Shown here: positions 51,297 through 62,079 of the stretch, in pieces
How the letters are laid out: each line of letters begins with the position of its first letter
Position numbering within the stretch: the first letter of the stretch is position 1
Assembly (NCBI GenBank): GCA_944472135.2
Contig: OX235263.1
Location: 14,367,517-14,431,516 of the forward strand
Direction: 5' to 3'
Source: Trichobilharzia regenti
Taxonomy: Eukaryota > Platyhelminthes > Trematoda > Strigeidida > Schistosomatidae
DNA length: 64,000 nt
Position numbers and translations under genes: made by a program
The notes under the pieces: model-generated
The model's database searches: none
Told to the model about the DNA's origin: nothing
Seen by the model: only the letters and a program-made list of their open reading frames with translations

Positions 51297-51770
51297 GTCT
51301 CTTTGCTATGGCCAACTGCATAATAAAATTAATTCACACATATTTTATTTTTCATTTCTATCATAAATTCTCATTTACAAGTAAAAATGAAACATGAACA
51401 TTCAAAATTTTTTGAACTCATAAATGACGACAATGATGTATGCGAATTGGAATTACATATGGCTATAGATTTTAAATTTATTACCTTGGACATTGAATGT
51501 GAATGATATCATAAATTACATGTTTTTGTTTAAATAAACTCTTGGAAAAGAACACGAAAATCTTGAATAAATCAGCTTCATTTCTGAAGATATTTTAGTG
51601 AATTATATCATTAAGCTCCTGAAAATTTGAAACTCAGATTATTACCGTTGTAACGACAGAAGACAAGCGCCATGCAACGCATCGTTTATTGAGAAAATCA
51701 ACAAATATTTATAGACTTTTATGTACATTATTATAAGCGTTGTTTTTAATGGGGAAGCAACGTCTTCTGA

Positions 51771-52585
51771 TTGGTTGTATTCTTGCTGAAGACTGTCAGT
51801 AGGCTGAGTGATGTCCCAGTGGACCACATACTTAACGTCGTTGTCGATAGGCACTTGACTTCGTGCAATAAATTTGCTAGAGGGATTTTGTCTGACTTCG
51901 AGCATCCACTTTACCCTCAGCCTCCTTTCACCATGCATCTCCTTCTCAGGTAGAAGGAGAAGTAACTTCAGAAAACTGTATGCTCGCACATCTATGTATA
52001 GAAATTCTATGATACCATACTTTCCACGCATTTTATGTGATGAAAATAGTGTCAGACAACAATTAACTAACCTTTTTTCATCTAGTAAATAAACAATATC
52101 CTCCATCCATCCATCCTTATACACCTTCAAGTTCTACTTTTATTATTTCTATTATATTTATGCTCCTGTTGCTTATTTATTTTCCTCTCATAATTGCAAG
52201 CGCCAACTTATCTCTACGACTGCTGTAATCTTTGTTTTTCCCCTCACCAGATCATGTAAAGTGAACATTATATTCAATACATTTTAAACATGCTAGGATT
52301 TCTATACCACATCGACAATACTGTGTGAAACAAGCCCACGGTAATTTTCACTTGTAATATTATTGTTATTACCTTAGCTGTTATCATTATTATTATTTCC
52401 ATTTTATATGGTGCATGTTTCTGACATTACCTCTCTTGTAAATGTGGACAATTTTCTGTGTGATTAATTTTATTTATAATTTGAAGAAATTAGATACAAT
52501 ATTGTGAATAATGCTGAAAATTCCATTCTGTATCACAAGTACTGTTTTTGGAATAAAGTAAATCATTATTATTATTATTATTCCG
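51771..52585 (+). pseudogene. LINE (third family) 3' end in right palindrome arm
   Basis: Plus strand encodes 'LSPCISFSGRR' and 'YRNSMIPYFPRILC' (51874-52092). It is followed by the diverged 3' UTR ending TACTGTTTTTGGAATAAAGT and an ATT tail at about 52563-52583. The coding part is identical to the left arm, while the 3' UTR differs by many substitutions. Confidence 0.7.
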
Positions 52586-52794
52586 TACTGTTTGTGACCA
52601 TTTCTTATAAAAGTTAAGCCATATATCTGCGAATCGTGTTTGCACACGTTAAGTCTGCTGTGAGTGGTTGGTGAGTTTCCCAACGTTAAGCTTTGATATC
52701 GTTTTTCTCATGACCCCGATTCGGGTCGCGGACCTTGACGTAAATTTTTGTCTACAATTTTGGCTTGCAGACCGCTCTCACCAAACTGTTACAT

Positions 52795-53240
52795 TATGCT
52801 ATAATTCCCTTGAGTTCCGAGGGGAACACAGGGCTTCACCAGCACATCTTCATTTTATCCGGTTCTCTAAGTCTTCGTTTTGCTAGCTCCACCACTGCGC
52901 CATAGGCTTCCGTCCCTTCCTCCATATCACTCTTGAATCCACGCCCATCTCATCGTTTTCCACTCGAGGGCCTGACGTGCGATGCCACTCAACGCTCTCC
53001 TCAACTCGTGTTCGATCTATCTCCATTTCCTCCTGCATTTTTTTCTTGGGTGATAGGTTCTTGGTTGGTTTGTTCCTAGAATTATTTGTTGCTCATCCTT
53101 TCTGAATGTCTGATTTTGAGTGTAACGAGCGAAGGCAGCTGCTGTTGATGATGAAAGTCTGCAGTTGTCTGTTGGAAATTCTTTTTTCAAGATGAACCGA
53201 TTCTGTAAGCCACAGAAAATTGGTTTGAATAGCAAGGAAA
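52795..53240 (-). pseudogene. RTE-type LINE 3' fragment
   Basis: 3' block CCCTTGAGTTCCGAGGGGAA at about 52807, then the usual order of RTE segments (CACTCGAGGGCCTGACGTGC, CTCCATTTCCTCCTGCAT) and the GTTGATGATGAAAGTCTGCA block near 53144. Frames are broken. Confidence 0.6.
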
Positions 53241-53399
53241 TAGGGTGAATTCACAGTTTTTGAATCGAGGTATTGATTGCAACAGTCAGAAAGTGTAGAC
53301 TTGAAATGTAAGAAATCTGCATCAGAGACAGGAGTAATGTCGCTTGTTTGACCCACCGCGTTTCATGGAGAAGAACATGAAACCAAGGCCGAAAAGAGA

Positions 53400-54610
53400 A
53401 GAATACACTTCAGTACCAAAGAAAACACTTTATTTGAATCTGGAACTCAGGGGGAGACCTAGCAGCAGATATCCTTAAAAGGAGAATCTCCAATTCCCTG
53501 AAGAAGACTTTTCCGGCAGCAACTCTAAGAGTGATGTTCTCTAGTCGCCCACTACTTCGGAGTAACGGGAAGGCCAGACTTCCGCATATGACTACTTCAA
53601 TGTGCATATATCAGTTCACCTGCTCTTGGGGAGCTAGGTACATAGGTCGTTCTATGCGGGTCTTATCAAAAAGTTTTAGCGAACATCATCCAGCATGACT
53701 GCAAAGAGGAGGTACTGGTTCAATCAGAAGCGCAATAACTGAACACCTCGTCAATACCTGTCACAGCATCTCAACGGACTCATCATTTAGAGTCATTTAC
53801 AAAGAAAACAAAAATCTACCAAAGGCAGTGTGTTTCAGACTTCTTTGTACTGCAGAAGCTCTCGCCATATGCATGGAAAAACTGGAGCTGTGGATTCAAA
53901 GGGAACTAGTCTAGCCTTTACAACTACCATGGACTTAGTTCGGTATGTTCCCTTATCCTTCATTTCTTTTCGTTTTGTTCTCTGTGTGTAATTTTCTCTC
54001 TTTGTCTTCATTCGACTCTTCCCATTTTTTCTCAGTTATAAAATCAGTTATTTTAAGTTTGTTTCCATGCTCCTCCTGATCACACTTGTAATCCGTTTAG
54101 AATAACCATTTTACAGTTATATTCTAATCCTGTGTAATTTCTTTTTGTTTCTATGCCTCTTGTAATCTATATTCACATCTCCTAACTAACATTTCAAGTT
54201 GAAAAGTTTGATTTCAATTTGTTTCCATGCTCATTTTGTTCACACCTGTAATTCGTTCTATCCCTGTCTCTTTAAGCCTGTTGTAATTCATATCAAGTTG
54301 AAAATAACTATTACCTTTTATTCGCCTTTAAGGCTATTATTTCTCCAGTTATCAAATATTAATTTTGCATACGTTGTAACTGTTTTCTAATCCTATGCAA
54401 TCTTGTCTCTAAGCCCCTTGTAATCTATACTCGTACCTTCAAACTTTCATATTAAGTTGAAAATTATTATCACCTTCGTTACTATGTGGAATTAAATAAA
54501 TAATAAGTGTATCCATGTAAACTGATGTATATAAATGCGATTGTACAGCTTTTGAGAATGAAATCGCCGAAAAGATATCTGTGTTGCTGAATTTCTTGTA
54601 CTTTTCAATC
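53400..54610 (+). mobile_element. Penelope-like element 3' part: endonuclease plus long 3' UTR
   Basis: The endonuclease frame (53453-53930) is followed by about 0.65 kb of T-rich, imperfectly repeated 3' sequence (GTTTCCATGCTC units at 54063 and 54220; CTTGTAATCTATA units at 54160 and 54417). The end block GCGATTGTACAGCT...GAATGAAATCGCC (54537-54570) is shared with 58668-58695 of another PLE copy, which defines the family 3' end. Confidence 0.65.
53453..53913 (+). pseudogene. PLE GIY-YIG endonuclease, one in-frame TGA
   Basis: A single frame reads 'DLAADILKRRISNSLKKTFP', 'MTTSMCIYQFTCSWGARYIG', 'RSMRVLSKSFSEHHPA', then a TGA at about 53698-53700 where the family has Trp. It then continues in the same frame through 'SIRSAITEHLVNTCHSI', 'FRVIYKENKNLPKAV' and 'LLCTAEALAICMEKL' to a stop near 53911. 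Catalytic Tyr/Arg positions are kept. The single nonsense change is the only obvious lesion in this module. Confidence 0.7.
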
Positions 54611-54614
54611 TAAT

Positions 54615-55235
54615 ATTCGATGGGTACTTTCCACGATTTGAAAAAATGCAAGGATCCTACGATGGTGAAGGAACTCAATGGGTTTCTGCGTTACTCTTTC
54701 AAATTCAGTTTCACAGCAACTCTGTCTCTATCAAACACTGATAATAAATACAGAAGTACAAGATAAACTGGACGAAATTCAAAGTATAATGGAAATTGGT
54801 ATGATATTTGGTGTACTCTGCTGTTGTGTGAAATACATTAAAACTGAATCCGTATTTTTCTTTATCGACGTACAGCCGTACAGCCGTATTTATATTCATC
54901 GAAAATGCATAGTGGTCTATTATTAAGTAATAGGAGGAGAGGTGACATAATTGATATAATCACTCGGAAGTGGCTTTAGAAGTAAAAAAAAAATAATAAA
55001 AGTTGCAAATTACGTGGTACTCAACGTCACAAAGTTAGAAATTCGATAAGATTAAAAAAGCTATTGAGTGAGAAGAAAGATAGTTGATTTTCAGCTTAAC
55101 AAGAGTGAAGAGGGTGGAAAATGTACAAAAGGAACATATGAGAGTGATAATAGTGAGTGAATTAATTATTAAAGCAAAAGCAAACCAAAAGTATAATTAA
55201 AAAAGGAAAAGAAAAAATCAAAACGACTAGTGAAC
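54615..55235. other. No recognisable gene
   Basis: AT-rich; short open frames without motifs. Confidence 0.4.
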
Positions 55236-55238
55236 AGG

Positions 55239-55610
55239 TTAAGACCAAGGTAGAATAAGAGACTGGACAGACGTTTTCTGTGTACAGAGTTCAGGGTTGT
55301 ACTGACGAATTATCAGCTCCTGCTGTATACACAAAAGCTGAAACCTGACGCCGTTTGTACCATTTGGTCTGACCTTGTAGACGATCTTGAAAGACGACCC
55401 TGGTGGAGCTACGTGTCCTGAGTTCACCAAGTGCTCGAGAATTGAGCTAGTAATTGTCTTGCATTGTCCTTTTGTTAACCACGTCGGATAATGTTCAGAC
55501 ATGCGTTTGGAAAGTGTGTACGCATTTGATAAGAATCCAGCGGAATAAAACCTTGAACCCATGTACATGATCCTCATGGGACCATTCGAGGTCATTAGTA
55601 GATTGGTAGT
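55239..55610 (-). pseudogene. PLE endonuclease C-terminal half
   Basis: Minus strand reads 'AYTLSKRMSEHYPTWLTKGQ', 'ITSSILEHLVNSGHVA', 'SSFKIVYKVRPNGTNGVRF' and 'NPELCTQKTSVQSLILPW'. The upstream GIY-YIG strand is degraded ('MGSRFYSAG'). Confidence 0.65.
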
Positions 55611-55749
55611 TAATGGTGCTTAAACTTTAAGTTGGCCCGCTATCCACTAAACCTTTTGAGTAACCGGGGTATGATTTGAAGTTACTTGCTGGTGTTTGTG
55701 ATTCCCTGTTCCTTAATCCTGGTAGTATTTAGATATCTGGTATAGCAGT

Positions 55750-56855
55750 CTATGCGTACCCCAAATATTCATCAGCCGTACAACAACGGCACATGTCAAG
55801 TGATCCACAACGGAAAGCTCAGCGAGGCATTTGGAGTAAACACAGGAGTCACACGAGGCTTCCTGCCTATTACCACCAATGATATTCCTAATTGTGGTGG
55901 ACTGGATTATGCGTCAGACAGTGAGTGGGAAACGAGAAGACAGGGATATCCTTGACTGACGTGAAGAACCTAGAAGACCTGGATTTCGCGCGTGGATGAT
56001 TTATGTTTGATGTTACACACAATCGAAGACCTACAAGCGAAAACCGACCAACTGGTCGAAGAGGCAGCCGGTGAAGACAGGACTCCAGGTGAACATAGAC
56101 AAGACGGAGGTTATGAAAATAAACAACCAACCAAGCAACAACAACAGCAACATCCAGCGCCAATCACCATCAACGGGAGGGATTTGAAATAGGTCACTTC
56201 ATTCACTCACCTACGGAGCATTGTCTCAACTACAGGAAGTCGGAACCCACGACGATGTCAAATCGAGTGAGAATCGGGAAGGCGAGAAACACACACACAC
56301 TCATCAACCTGAAACCAATCTGGAAATCTTCGTCACTCAGCCAGCATCAACAACAAAATTCAGTCGAATTTTTAATACAAACTTCATGTCAGTCAGTTCT
56401 TCTATACGGAATGGATCAGAAACTTGGCGGGTCACAAAGAATATTTCCAACAGGTCGCAGACCTTCATCAACAACTGTCTTCGCTCTATACTGAAGATCA
56501 GATGGCCGGGCCGGAAACAATCACCAACAAGAAACTATGGGCACAAACAAACAACAAATATGTAGGAGAAAGTAGAGATGGACACTCAGTGGACACTCGC
56601 TGAGGAGGCCGCTGGGTGACATCGCACGCGCGTCAGGCCATTGCTCGAGTGGAACCCGAAAGGGAAGCGGCGAATGGGACGTCAGTGCAAGGGTGACATG
56701 GAGGAGATCGTGTGAACCGGAGTTGAAACAGTATGGACTAACATGGATGGAGGTGAAAAGTACAGCAGAAGGAAGGCAGAAGCAAGTGGAGACGTGCAGT
56801 TCAAGCCCTATGTTCCACTAGGAACCCAAGGGAACAATAATAATAATATAGCAGT
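55750..56855 (+). pseudogene. RTE-type LINE, RT palm to 3' end
   Basis: Plus strand 'NGTCQVIHNGKLSEAFGVNT' (about 55785-55845), a decayed 'GGLDYASDSEWETRRQG', then the C-terminal blocks 'INLKPIWKSSSLSQ' and 'KNISNRSQTFINNCLRSILK' in shifting frames. The 3' block TATGTTCCACTAGGAACCC and AATAATAATA tail lie at 56809-56850. Confidence 0.7.
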
Positions 56856-57235
56856 CCATATATCAAAAATGAAGCAGGTCAATCTTGGTTAGATACAACA
56901 ATGGGAAATCACAAACATGAACAAATAACTGTTATCTCTGTTATCTGACCACAATCAACTCAATTTTTAATGATGTTTATCGTCGACCTGTGCTGTTTAA
57001 TAACATTCATCAATAAATTGTGTGGAAAACCACGAAGAAATTCATATAACACCACAGAATCAAAATTCTACTAGCCTGTAACGAAGTCAGAAGCTTGTCA
57101 TCATGTTACTGGGAGGGGGGGTCATAATTCAATTTTTATATACGACTGTAATGTATACTGGAGAATCAACCAGCCATTCAATCAATCGATGGTAACCGGT
57201 AGAGCTGTTCAGCCTTTAATACTGACAGCCATTCA
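56856..57235. other. No recognisable gene
   Basis: AT-rich; a G-run lies at 57111-57120. Nothing recognised. Confidence 0.4.
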
Positions 57236-57239
57236 TAAG

Positions 57240-57375
57240 TAACTGATAATTAATAATAATGGGTCCTGGGTTTGAGACCTCGTGACAGCATCGTCAGTCA
57301 TTGAAGGATACATGTACAGTAGACTAACGAGTTCGAAATACAACGAACTGTGCACCCACACTACAGATCAAATAA
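57240..57375 (+). mobile_element. Degenerate SM-alpha-type SINE
   Basis: Box B-like GGGTTTGAGACC (about 57268) and a decayed hammerhead region (CTAACGAGTTCGAAATACAACGAACTG at about 57332-57358, compare CTGACGAGTCCCAAATAGGACGAAATG of the good copy). The core is destroyed. Confidence 0.5.
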
Positions 57376-57424
57376 CTGACCATTCACGCCGACTGTGGCC
57401 GAGAATAACGCATAACTTTATTTA

Positions 57425-57890
57425 CTATTATTATTACTATATCCTTTAATTCCTAGAGGAACATAGGGCTTCAGCTGCGCATCTCCATTGCCTTCTATTT
57501 TCTGCCAACTTTTTCACCCCACTCCAAGTCTCCCACATGCTTTCATCTCCTCTTCACATGACCTCCTTCAAGTCACCCCACCATTGGACGACCAACTCGC
57601 CGCTTCCGTTTCGGGTTCCACTCGAGCACTGGCTTGTCTAGTGATGTCACTTGATGGTTTCCTCAGAGTATGGCCAGCCAATCCATCTCCATTTCTTCCT
57701 GCCTATTTGTTTCACAATCGGTTCCTGCTGAGTTGGTTCGCTCATTGCCAGAGATCCCTGTTGCTGATCTTTTCTGGCCATCTGATCTTGAGTATTGAGG
57801 GAAGACAGCTGTTAATGAAGGTCTGTAGTTTGTTTGAGATGCTCTTTATGACGTGCCAAGTCTCTGATCCGTAAAGTATTTACTGAAAAC
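57425..57890 (-). pseudogene. RTE-type LINE 3' fragment
   Basis: 3' block CCTTTAATTCCTAGAGGAAC with ATT tail at 57420-57460 and the usual order of RTE segments (CACTCGAGCACTGG, TTCCTCAGAGTATGGCC, GAAGACAGCTGTTAATGAAG). Coding frames are broken. Confidence 0.6.
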
Positions 57891-57929
57891 TGATTATTTT
57901 CATTTCATGCGCTGAAAAATTAAGTCGAT

Positions 57930-58740
57930 AATAAGGAAGCCTCAGGGACAAGACCCTACATCTGACCACTTCTATGTGTATATATCAGTTCACCTATTGC
58001 TGTGGAGCCAGGTACATCGGTCGTTCGACGCGCACCCTGTCCAAGAGAGAGGATTCAAGAACACTCTCCAGCATGGTTACGAAAAGGCAATAGTGGTGTA
58101 ATAAGGAGTGAGATAATTGAACATTTGGTTAACACTGATCATTCTATTTCAACAAACGCCTCCTTAAAAGTAATCTACAGAGTCACGAATAACCTACCAA
58201 AGGCAATACGGTTTCGACTTCTTTGTACCGCTGAAGCTCTGGCCATTCATATACAAAAGAGGATTACTCAACCACATCTACTGTCATGGTAACAACCTTT
58301 TTTGATTTTGATGACTTAATTTTGTTCGTTTGCCTGTTCTTTAATTGCTTATAATTCTTCTATTCATTTAGAACTCTTACATAATTTCGTATTCTCTTTT
58401 TTGTTCCTATGTGTATCCTGAGTAAAACTCAATGATCAAACTATTCATATTATAACATAACTTGTTTTTCAATAACTGTTTGTGACAAGTCATCCCCTTT
58501 GTTACTACCCTAATTTCATTAACACCTAATTTTCTTGACTCATTTTGTATTACGTAACTCCAATTACCAATCTTCACCTGTCTAGTTAAAATAACCATAA
58601 CCAATTGTAATTTTGTTTAACAAACTTAATGTGCACATACATACTAAATAACACATATGTATATTTGCGATTGTACAGCTAAGAAAATGAATTCACCACC
58701 AAAAAGAGTCTCTTCGCTGATCTAAGTGTTTTGTTTCCAT
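57930..58740 (+). pseudogene. Penelope-like endonuclease end with shared 3' UTR
   Basis: In two frames: 'TTSMCIYQFTYCCGARYIGR' (about 57966-58025), then after a frame change 'LRKGNSGVIRSEIIEHLVNT', 'ASLKVIYRVTNNLPKAIRF' and 'LLCTAEALAIHIQKR' to 58292. The 3' UTR ends at the GCGATTGTACAGCT block (58668) common to the 53400-54610 element. Confidence 0.7.
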
Positions 58741-58744
58741 TAAT

Positions 58745-59230
58745 ACCTGGATGGGGATTATCCATGAATAACGAATTTGGTTAGTGGAAGTATGTTCAAG
58801 TTACGTTAGCCTAAGATAAGTAAATCGTTATCAGTACTCAAAAGATAACCATCAACTTTCAAGAAAGATGATGACTACAGTGTCAATGAAAAAAACCTGA
58901 CTTAAATAGAAACCAACTCGAAGAACACTTCCAACGTCGAAAAGTATTCTCCATCATTATAAAATCCTGTTTGTTTAGTGAAACGGTGTACTGGCTACGC
59001 TATAAACTACTTCTATTTGTATATGAGATTATTGCGTACAAGTGATGTGTAAGAAAAAACGAAACTCTTAGGTAGTTGAAGGTAATCGGCAGGAAGTCGC
59101 CTGACTGATCTAGATTTCGTGCTTGTTAGCACTCACTAGTCAGTCAGTAAGGTGTAACTGAAATCTTAAAGGAACTCATTTCCCCTCTGAGATTCGAAAC
59201 CAGGCCACCCAATCCTTAAGTCACAGATGT
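58745..59230. other. No recognisable gene
   Basis: No motif found. Confidence 0.4.
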
Positions 59231-59234
59231 TATA

Positions 59235-60300
59235 TTATTATTGTTATTCTTCCCTTATGTTCCGAGTGGAACATAGGGCTGGCTTCAACAACACATCTCT
59301 ACTTTGTTCTGTTCTGTTCTGCCGTCCTCTTCAGCCGGCTAGCCACACGATTGACCAAATTGTCTCATCTCTTCCTCACACGATCTCCTCCACGTCACCC
59401 TTGCACCGACCACCCATTTGTCACTTCCCATCGGGATTCCACTCCATCGATGGTCTGAATTACGCGCAATATCATTCGACGGTCTCTTCGATGTATGCCT
59501 ACCAATCCACCTCCACTTTCTCCTACATATTTGTTGAGCGATCAGATCCCGCCTGTTGGTTTGTTCCCATACTTTCTTGTTGCTTATTCTTTCTCAACGG
59601 CCATTTGATCTTCAGTGTGGGGCCAGAGAAGGCAGCTGTTGATGAAAGTTTGCAACAAGATGCTGGAAATCCTTTTCCTCACACACACACTCCAAGTGTC
59701 TGAACCGTATAGAAGAACCGACTTCACATTCGTGTTGAAAATCCGGATCTTGTTCCTTATGCTGGCTGAGTTAGTGCAGAAGATTTCCAAACTGGTTTCA
59801 GATTCAATGATGAAGGCGTATCTTGTCTTTTAGATTCTGGCTGGCTGACTTTGACATCTTCGTTCGTTCCACGGGCCTGTAGTTGAAATGATGCTTCCTG
59901 GCCAGATAAGTAAAGGAGACAGCCTCTGACAAATCTCTCCCGTTGATGGGGATTGGTGCTGGTGGTTGTTCCTGTTGGCTTTTTGGTCATCATCACCTCT
60001 GCCTTTTTTGTGTGTTCACCTGAAGTCCTGTTTTCGCTGCCTACTTCACCTCTTCAGCCAGTTTCTTGGTTTTCCCTTGCAAGTCTTCGAGTTTTTGTGG
60101 CATAAGACATATATCATCTGAGAAATCCAGATCTTCTTATCTGTCGTCCAGCGTATTCCTGTCTTCTCACTCCCTACACACAGTCTGAAGCATAATCCAA
60201 TCCACTGCAATTAAGAATATCATCAGTGACAATAGGCAGACAGCCAGCTTGTCTTACTTTTGTATGCACTTCGAACGCCTCGCTGAGTTTTCCGTTGTGG
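59235..60300 (-). pseudogene. RTE-type LINE, RT C-terminus to 3' end
   Basis: 3' block CCCTTATGTTCCGAGTGGAAC at about 59251 with an ATT tail. Minus-strand pieces: 'IFNTNVKSVLLYGSDTWSVC' (59755-59696), 'SLNLKPVWKSSALTQPA' (about 59807-59757) and decayed RT palm up to about 60300. A CA repeat lies at 59680-59692. Frameshifts are frequent. Confidence 0.7.
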
Positions 60301-60304
60301 ATCA

Positions 60305-60831
60305 CAAACGTTACCTTTTAGTTAATCGAACTCACAATGACCTCCTTTAGGACTACATTGGATACATCCACTGGTTACTAGGGTATAATCAATGTTATGC
60401 GTCTGGTTTTGTGTTCGAAACAACGAAAGGGACGTGAGTTTCTCCAAAGCAGTAGATATGCCTTGATGGTAGGTGATAGGAAGTAGGAAACCTAGGTCTA
60501 AGACTTCCTGCCGACTGCCTCCAACTTAATTTTTTTTTCTTCAACCTAACCTTCTTTGGTACAAAGCACCCTTTAAATAAAGCCTTATTTCATTGGTCAA
60601 TAAGAAGGCAATGTGAAGAACCAATCAAAAACTGTATATACGAAACTATATTTACCAATGAGAAAAAGTATACAAAATACTCGGGATGATCAATAAAATG
60701 AATAAATAATCACAGTTATCAAAGAAATCAATAATAATAATACCACTTCTCATTCAGTACAAAATTACGCACGTGCAAGATCAGTACAAAGATCAGCCAG
60801 GAAATCAAGAAGAAAAAAACAGTCACCACTT
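60305..60831 (-). other. Downstream/3' UTR side of the GLOD4-like exon
   Basis: About 0.5 kb 3' of the exon stop on the minus strand. It is AT-rich and no transposon was recognised. It may include the 3' UTR, but no poly(A) signal was identified with confidence. Confidence 0.35.
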
Positions 60832-60981
60832 CTACTTTGTTGTCTTCCCTCCGTGTTTCTTGAACCATTCATCACTTTTATCAGCATTTATTGCCGATTG
60901 AAGTAAACTATCTGCTTTTGGATCAATCTGAGATAGTTGTCTGAATGCTTCATCGCCGACAAAACAGATTTCATGACCATC
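60832..60981 (-). CDS. GLOD4: Last coding exon of a GLOD4-like (glyoxalase domain-containing 4) gene
   Basis: The 49 codons plus stop on the minus strand begin exactly after a pyrimidine-rich tract and an AG acceptor (60983-60982). The exon starts '[20 protein letters not shown]' and ends '[15 protein letters not shown]' followed by TAG (60834-60832). This matches from memory the C-terminus of GLOD4 proteins ([17 protein letters not shown]..., ...[11 protein letters not shown]). GLOD4 belongs to the vicinal-oxygen-chelate/glyoxalase I superfamily; its biochemical role is poorly defined. The exon is phase 0 at its 5' end. Upstream exons should lie to the right, past 61 kb, beyond this window or hidden among the repeats. 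It is the only host coding exon I can support here. Confidence 0.8.
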   Translation of the reverse strand, partial: DGHEICFVGDEAFRQLSQIDPKADSLLQSAINADKSDEWFKKHGGKTTK

Positions 60982-61074
60982 CTACACGTGCGATGAAAAG
61001 AAAAAATGAAAATATTTATAAAACACACGAACGTTTTCGTAGATGGTTAGACGGAGAGATGTGATGCTATTAGA

Positions 61075-61830
61075 TGTCTGTCTGTCTGTCTGTTTTCGAC
61101 ATAGAACTTTGCACAAATGTGCGCCAGTTCAAGTCGCCACACTCCGTGTAGCACGCGAAGCAAGAGAAGAAAGTACAAGAAAAGCATAATAGAAACAGTG
61201 AGCAGAGGTGTGAGACAAAGGAGTAATAAAGAAAAACAAAACAGTTTCATTGAAGATCATAAGTCACAAGGAGTGGATGCATCTGTGCTAGCCACTGAGA
61301 ACGATTTTGAGCCATGTCACCATTTGTTTCCAACCATAGATTTTTACCGTCCCGAGGACCCCAACCAGTCAGGAAGTCTACACCTTCCTACGTGGCTTAG
61401 ACCAACTGTTGTGGATTTCATTGACTGGTGAAGCCAAGTTTTTGTTTGACCGCCGCTAGCTATTTTCCAGCCTGACCCTATATCCGCTAACATTGCTCGT
61501 CGAGGGAGGCGATGGCTTGGCATACGTAACACATGTCCTAACCATCTCAGTCTTTGTAACTTCACGTCTTCGTCGATTGATTTCCCCTGTTTACCTAGAA
61601 CTCTACGCCTAACGTCAATGTTGCTCACCTTATTATGCCACTTTACACGGGAAATAGAGCGCAGGCACCTATGATCAAAGACAGCTAGTCTTTTCATATC
61701 TTCCACTCTCAGTGGCCAGGTCTCACAACCATAAAGGAGGACGGAGCGGACTGATGAGCAGTACACCGGCCTTGAAGGAGCACATGTCCTTTCTGAGATT
61801 AAAACCCGCGTCAACCAGTAGTGAATGCTG
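61075..61830 (-). pseudogene. LINE family 2 (CAGA tail), best C-terminal copy
   Basis: 3' tail TCTGTCTGTCTGTCTG at 61076-61092. The minus strand encodes a nearly unbroken C-terminal region from 61814: 'SVRSVLLYGCETWPLRVEDM', 'KRLAVFDHRCLRSISRVKWH', 'RRRVLGKQGKSIDEDVKLQR', 'LRWLGHVLRMPSHRLPRRAM' and 'SGWKIASGGQTKTW'. This is the post-RT zinc-ribbon-less tail seen in many LINEs. The RT itself is missing in this copy. Confidence 0.7.
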
Positions 61831-61875
61831 CAGTCAGAGACGTGACCACTGAGCTATTCGGGTTCGCGATTAACC
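61785..61875 (-). mobile_element. Possible tRNA-headed SINE piece
   Basis: Minus strand TAGCTCAGTGGTCACG resembles a box A and GGTTTTAATCTC a weak box B. No tail is identified. Confidence 0.3.
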
Positions 61876-62079
61876 TCCTGTAGGACTCCTCCTTATACCT
61901 GAAATCAAAAAATCTCTTCCTGATTTCCACTGAAATCATCACCACCATGTCAGGTAAGGAAGATTATAACGAAAGATTCAAAGACAACAGTTAAAGAGAG
62001 CATAGAATGACAGTCAAACTTGTCCCTATCTCAACTTCAACGACTTTTGAAAGACCATCGACAGACAGACAGCGTTGAC

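Larger units (their letters stand above)
45250..52585. repeat. Giant palindrome, centre 48917
   Basis: Every landmark at position x on the left recurs in reverse complement at 97834 minus x. Inner arms, about 45718-48889 and 48945-52116, are almost identical (I noticed two mismatches in about 3.17 kb). The 55-nt spacer is 48890-48944. Outer segments 45250-45717 and 52117-52585 are still homologous but visibly more diverged (roughly one difference per ten bases in places). Contents of each arm: LINE 3' end, SINE pieces, three PLE pieces and hammerhead-like motifs. An assembly artefact is possible. Confidence 0.9.

Noticed and set aside
54040..54460. Tandem satellite
   Set aside because: Only two or three very imperfect repeats of T-rich segments; better explained as the 3' UTR of the PLE.
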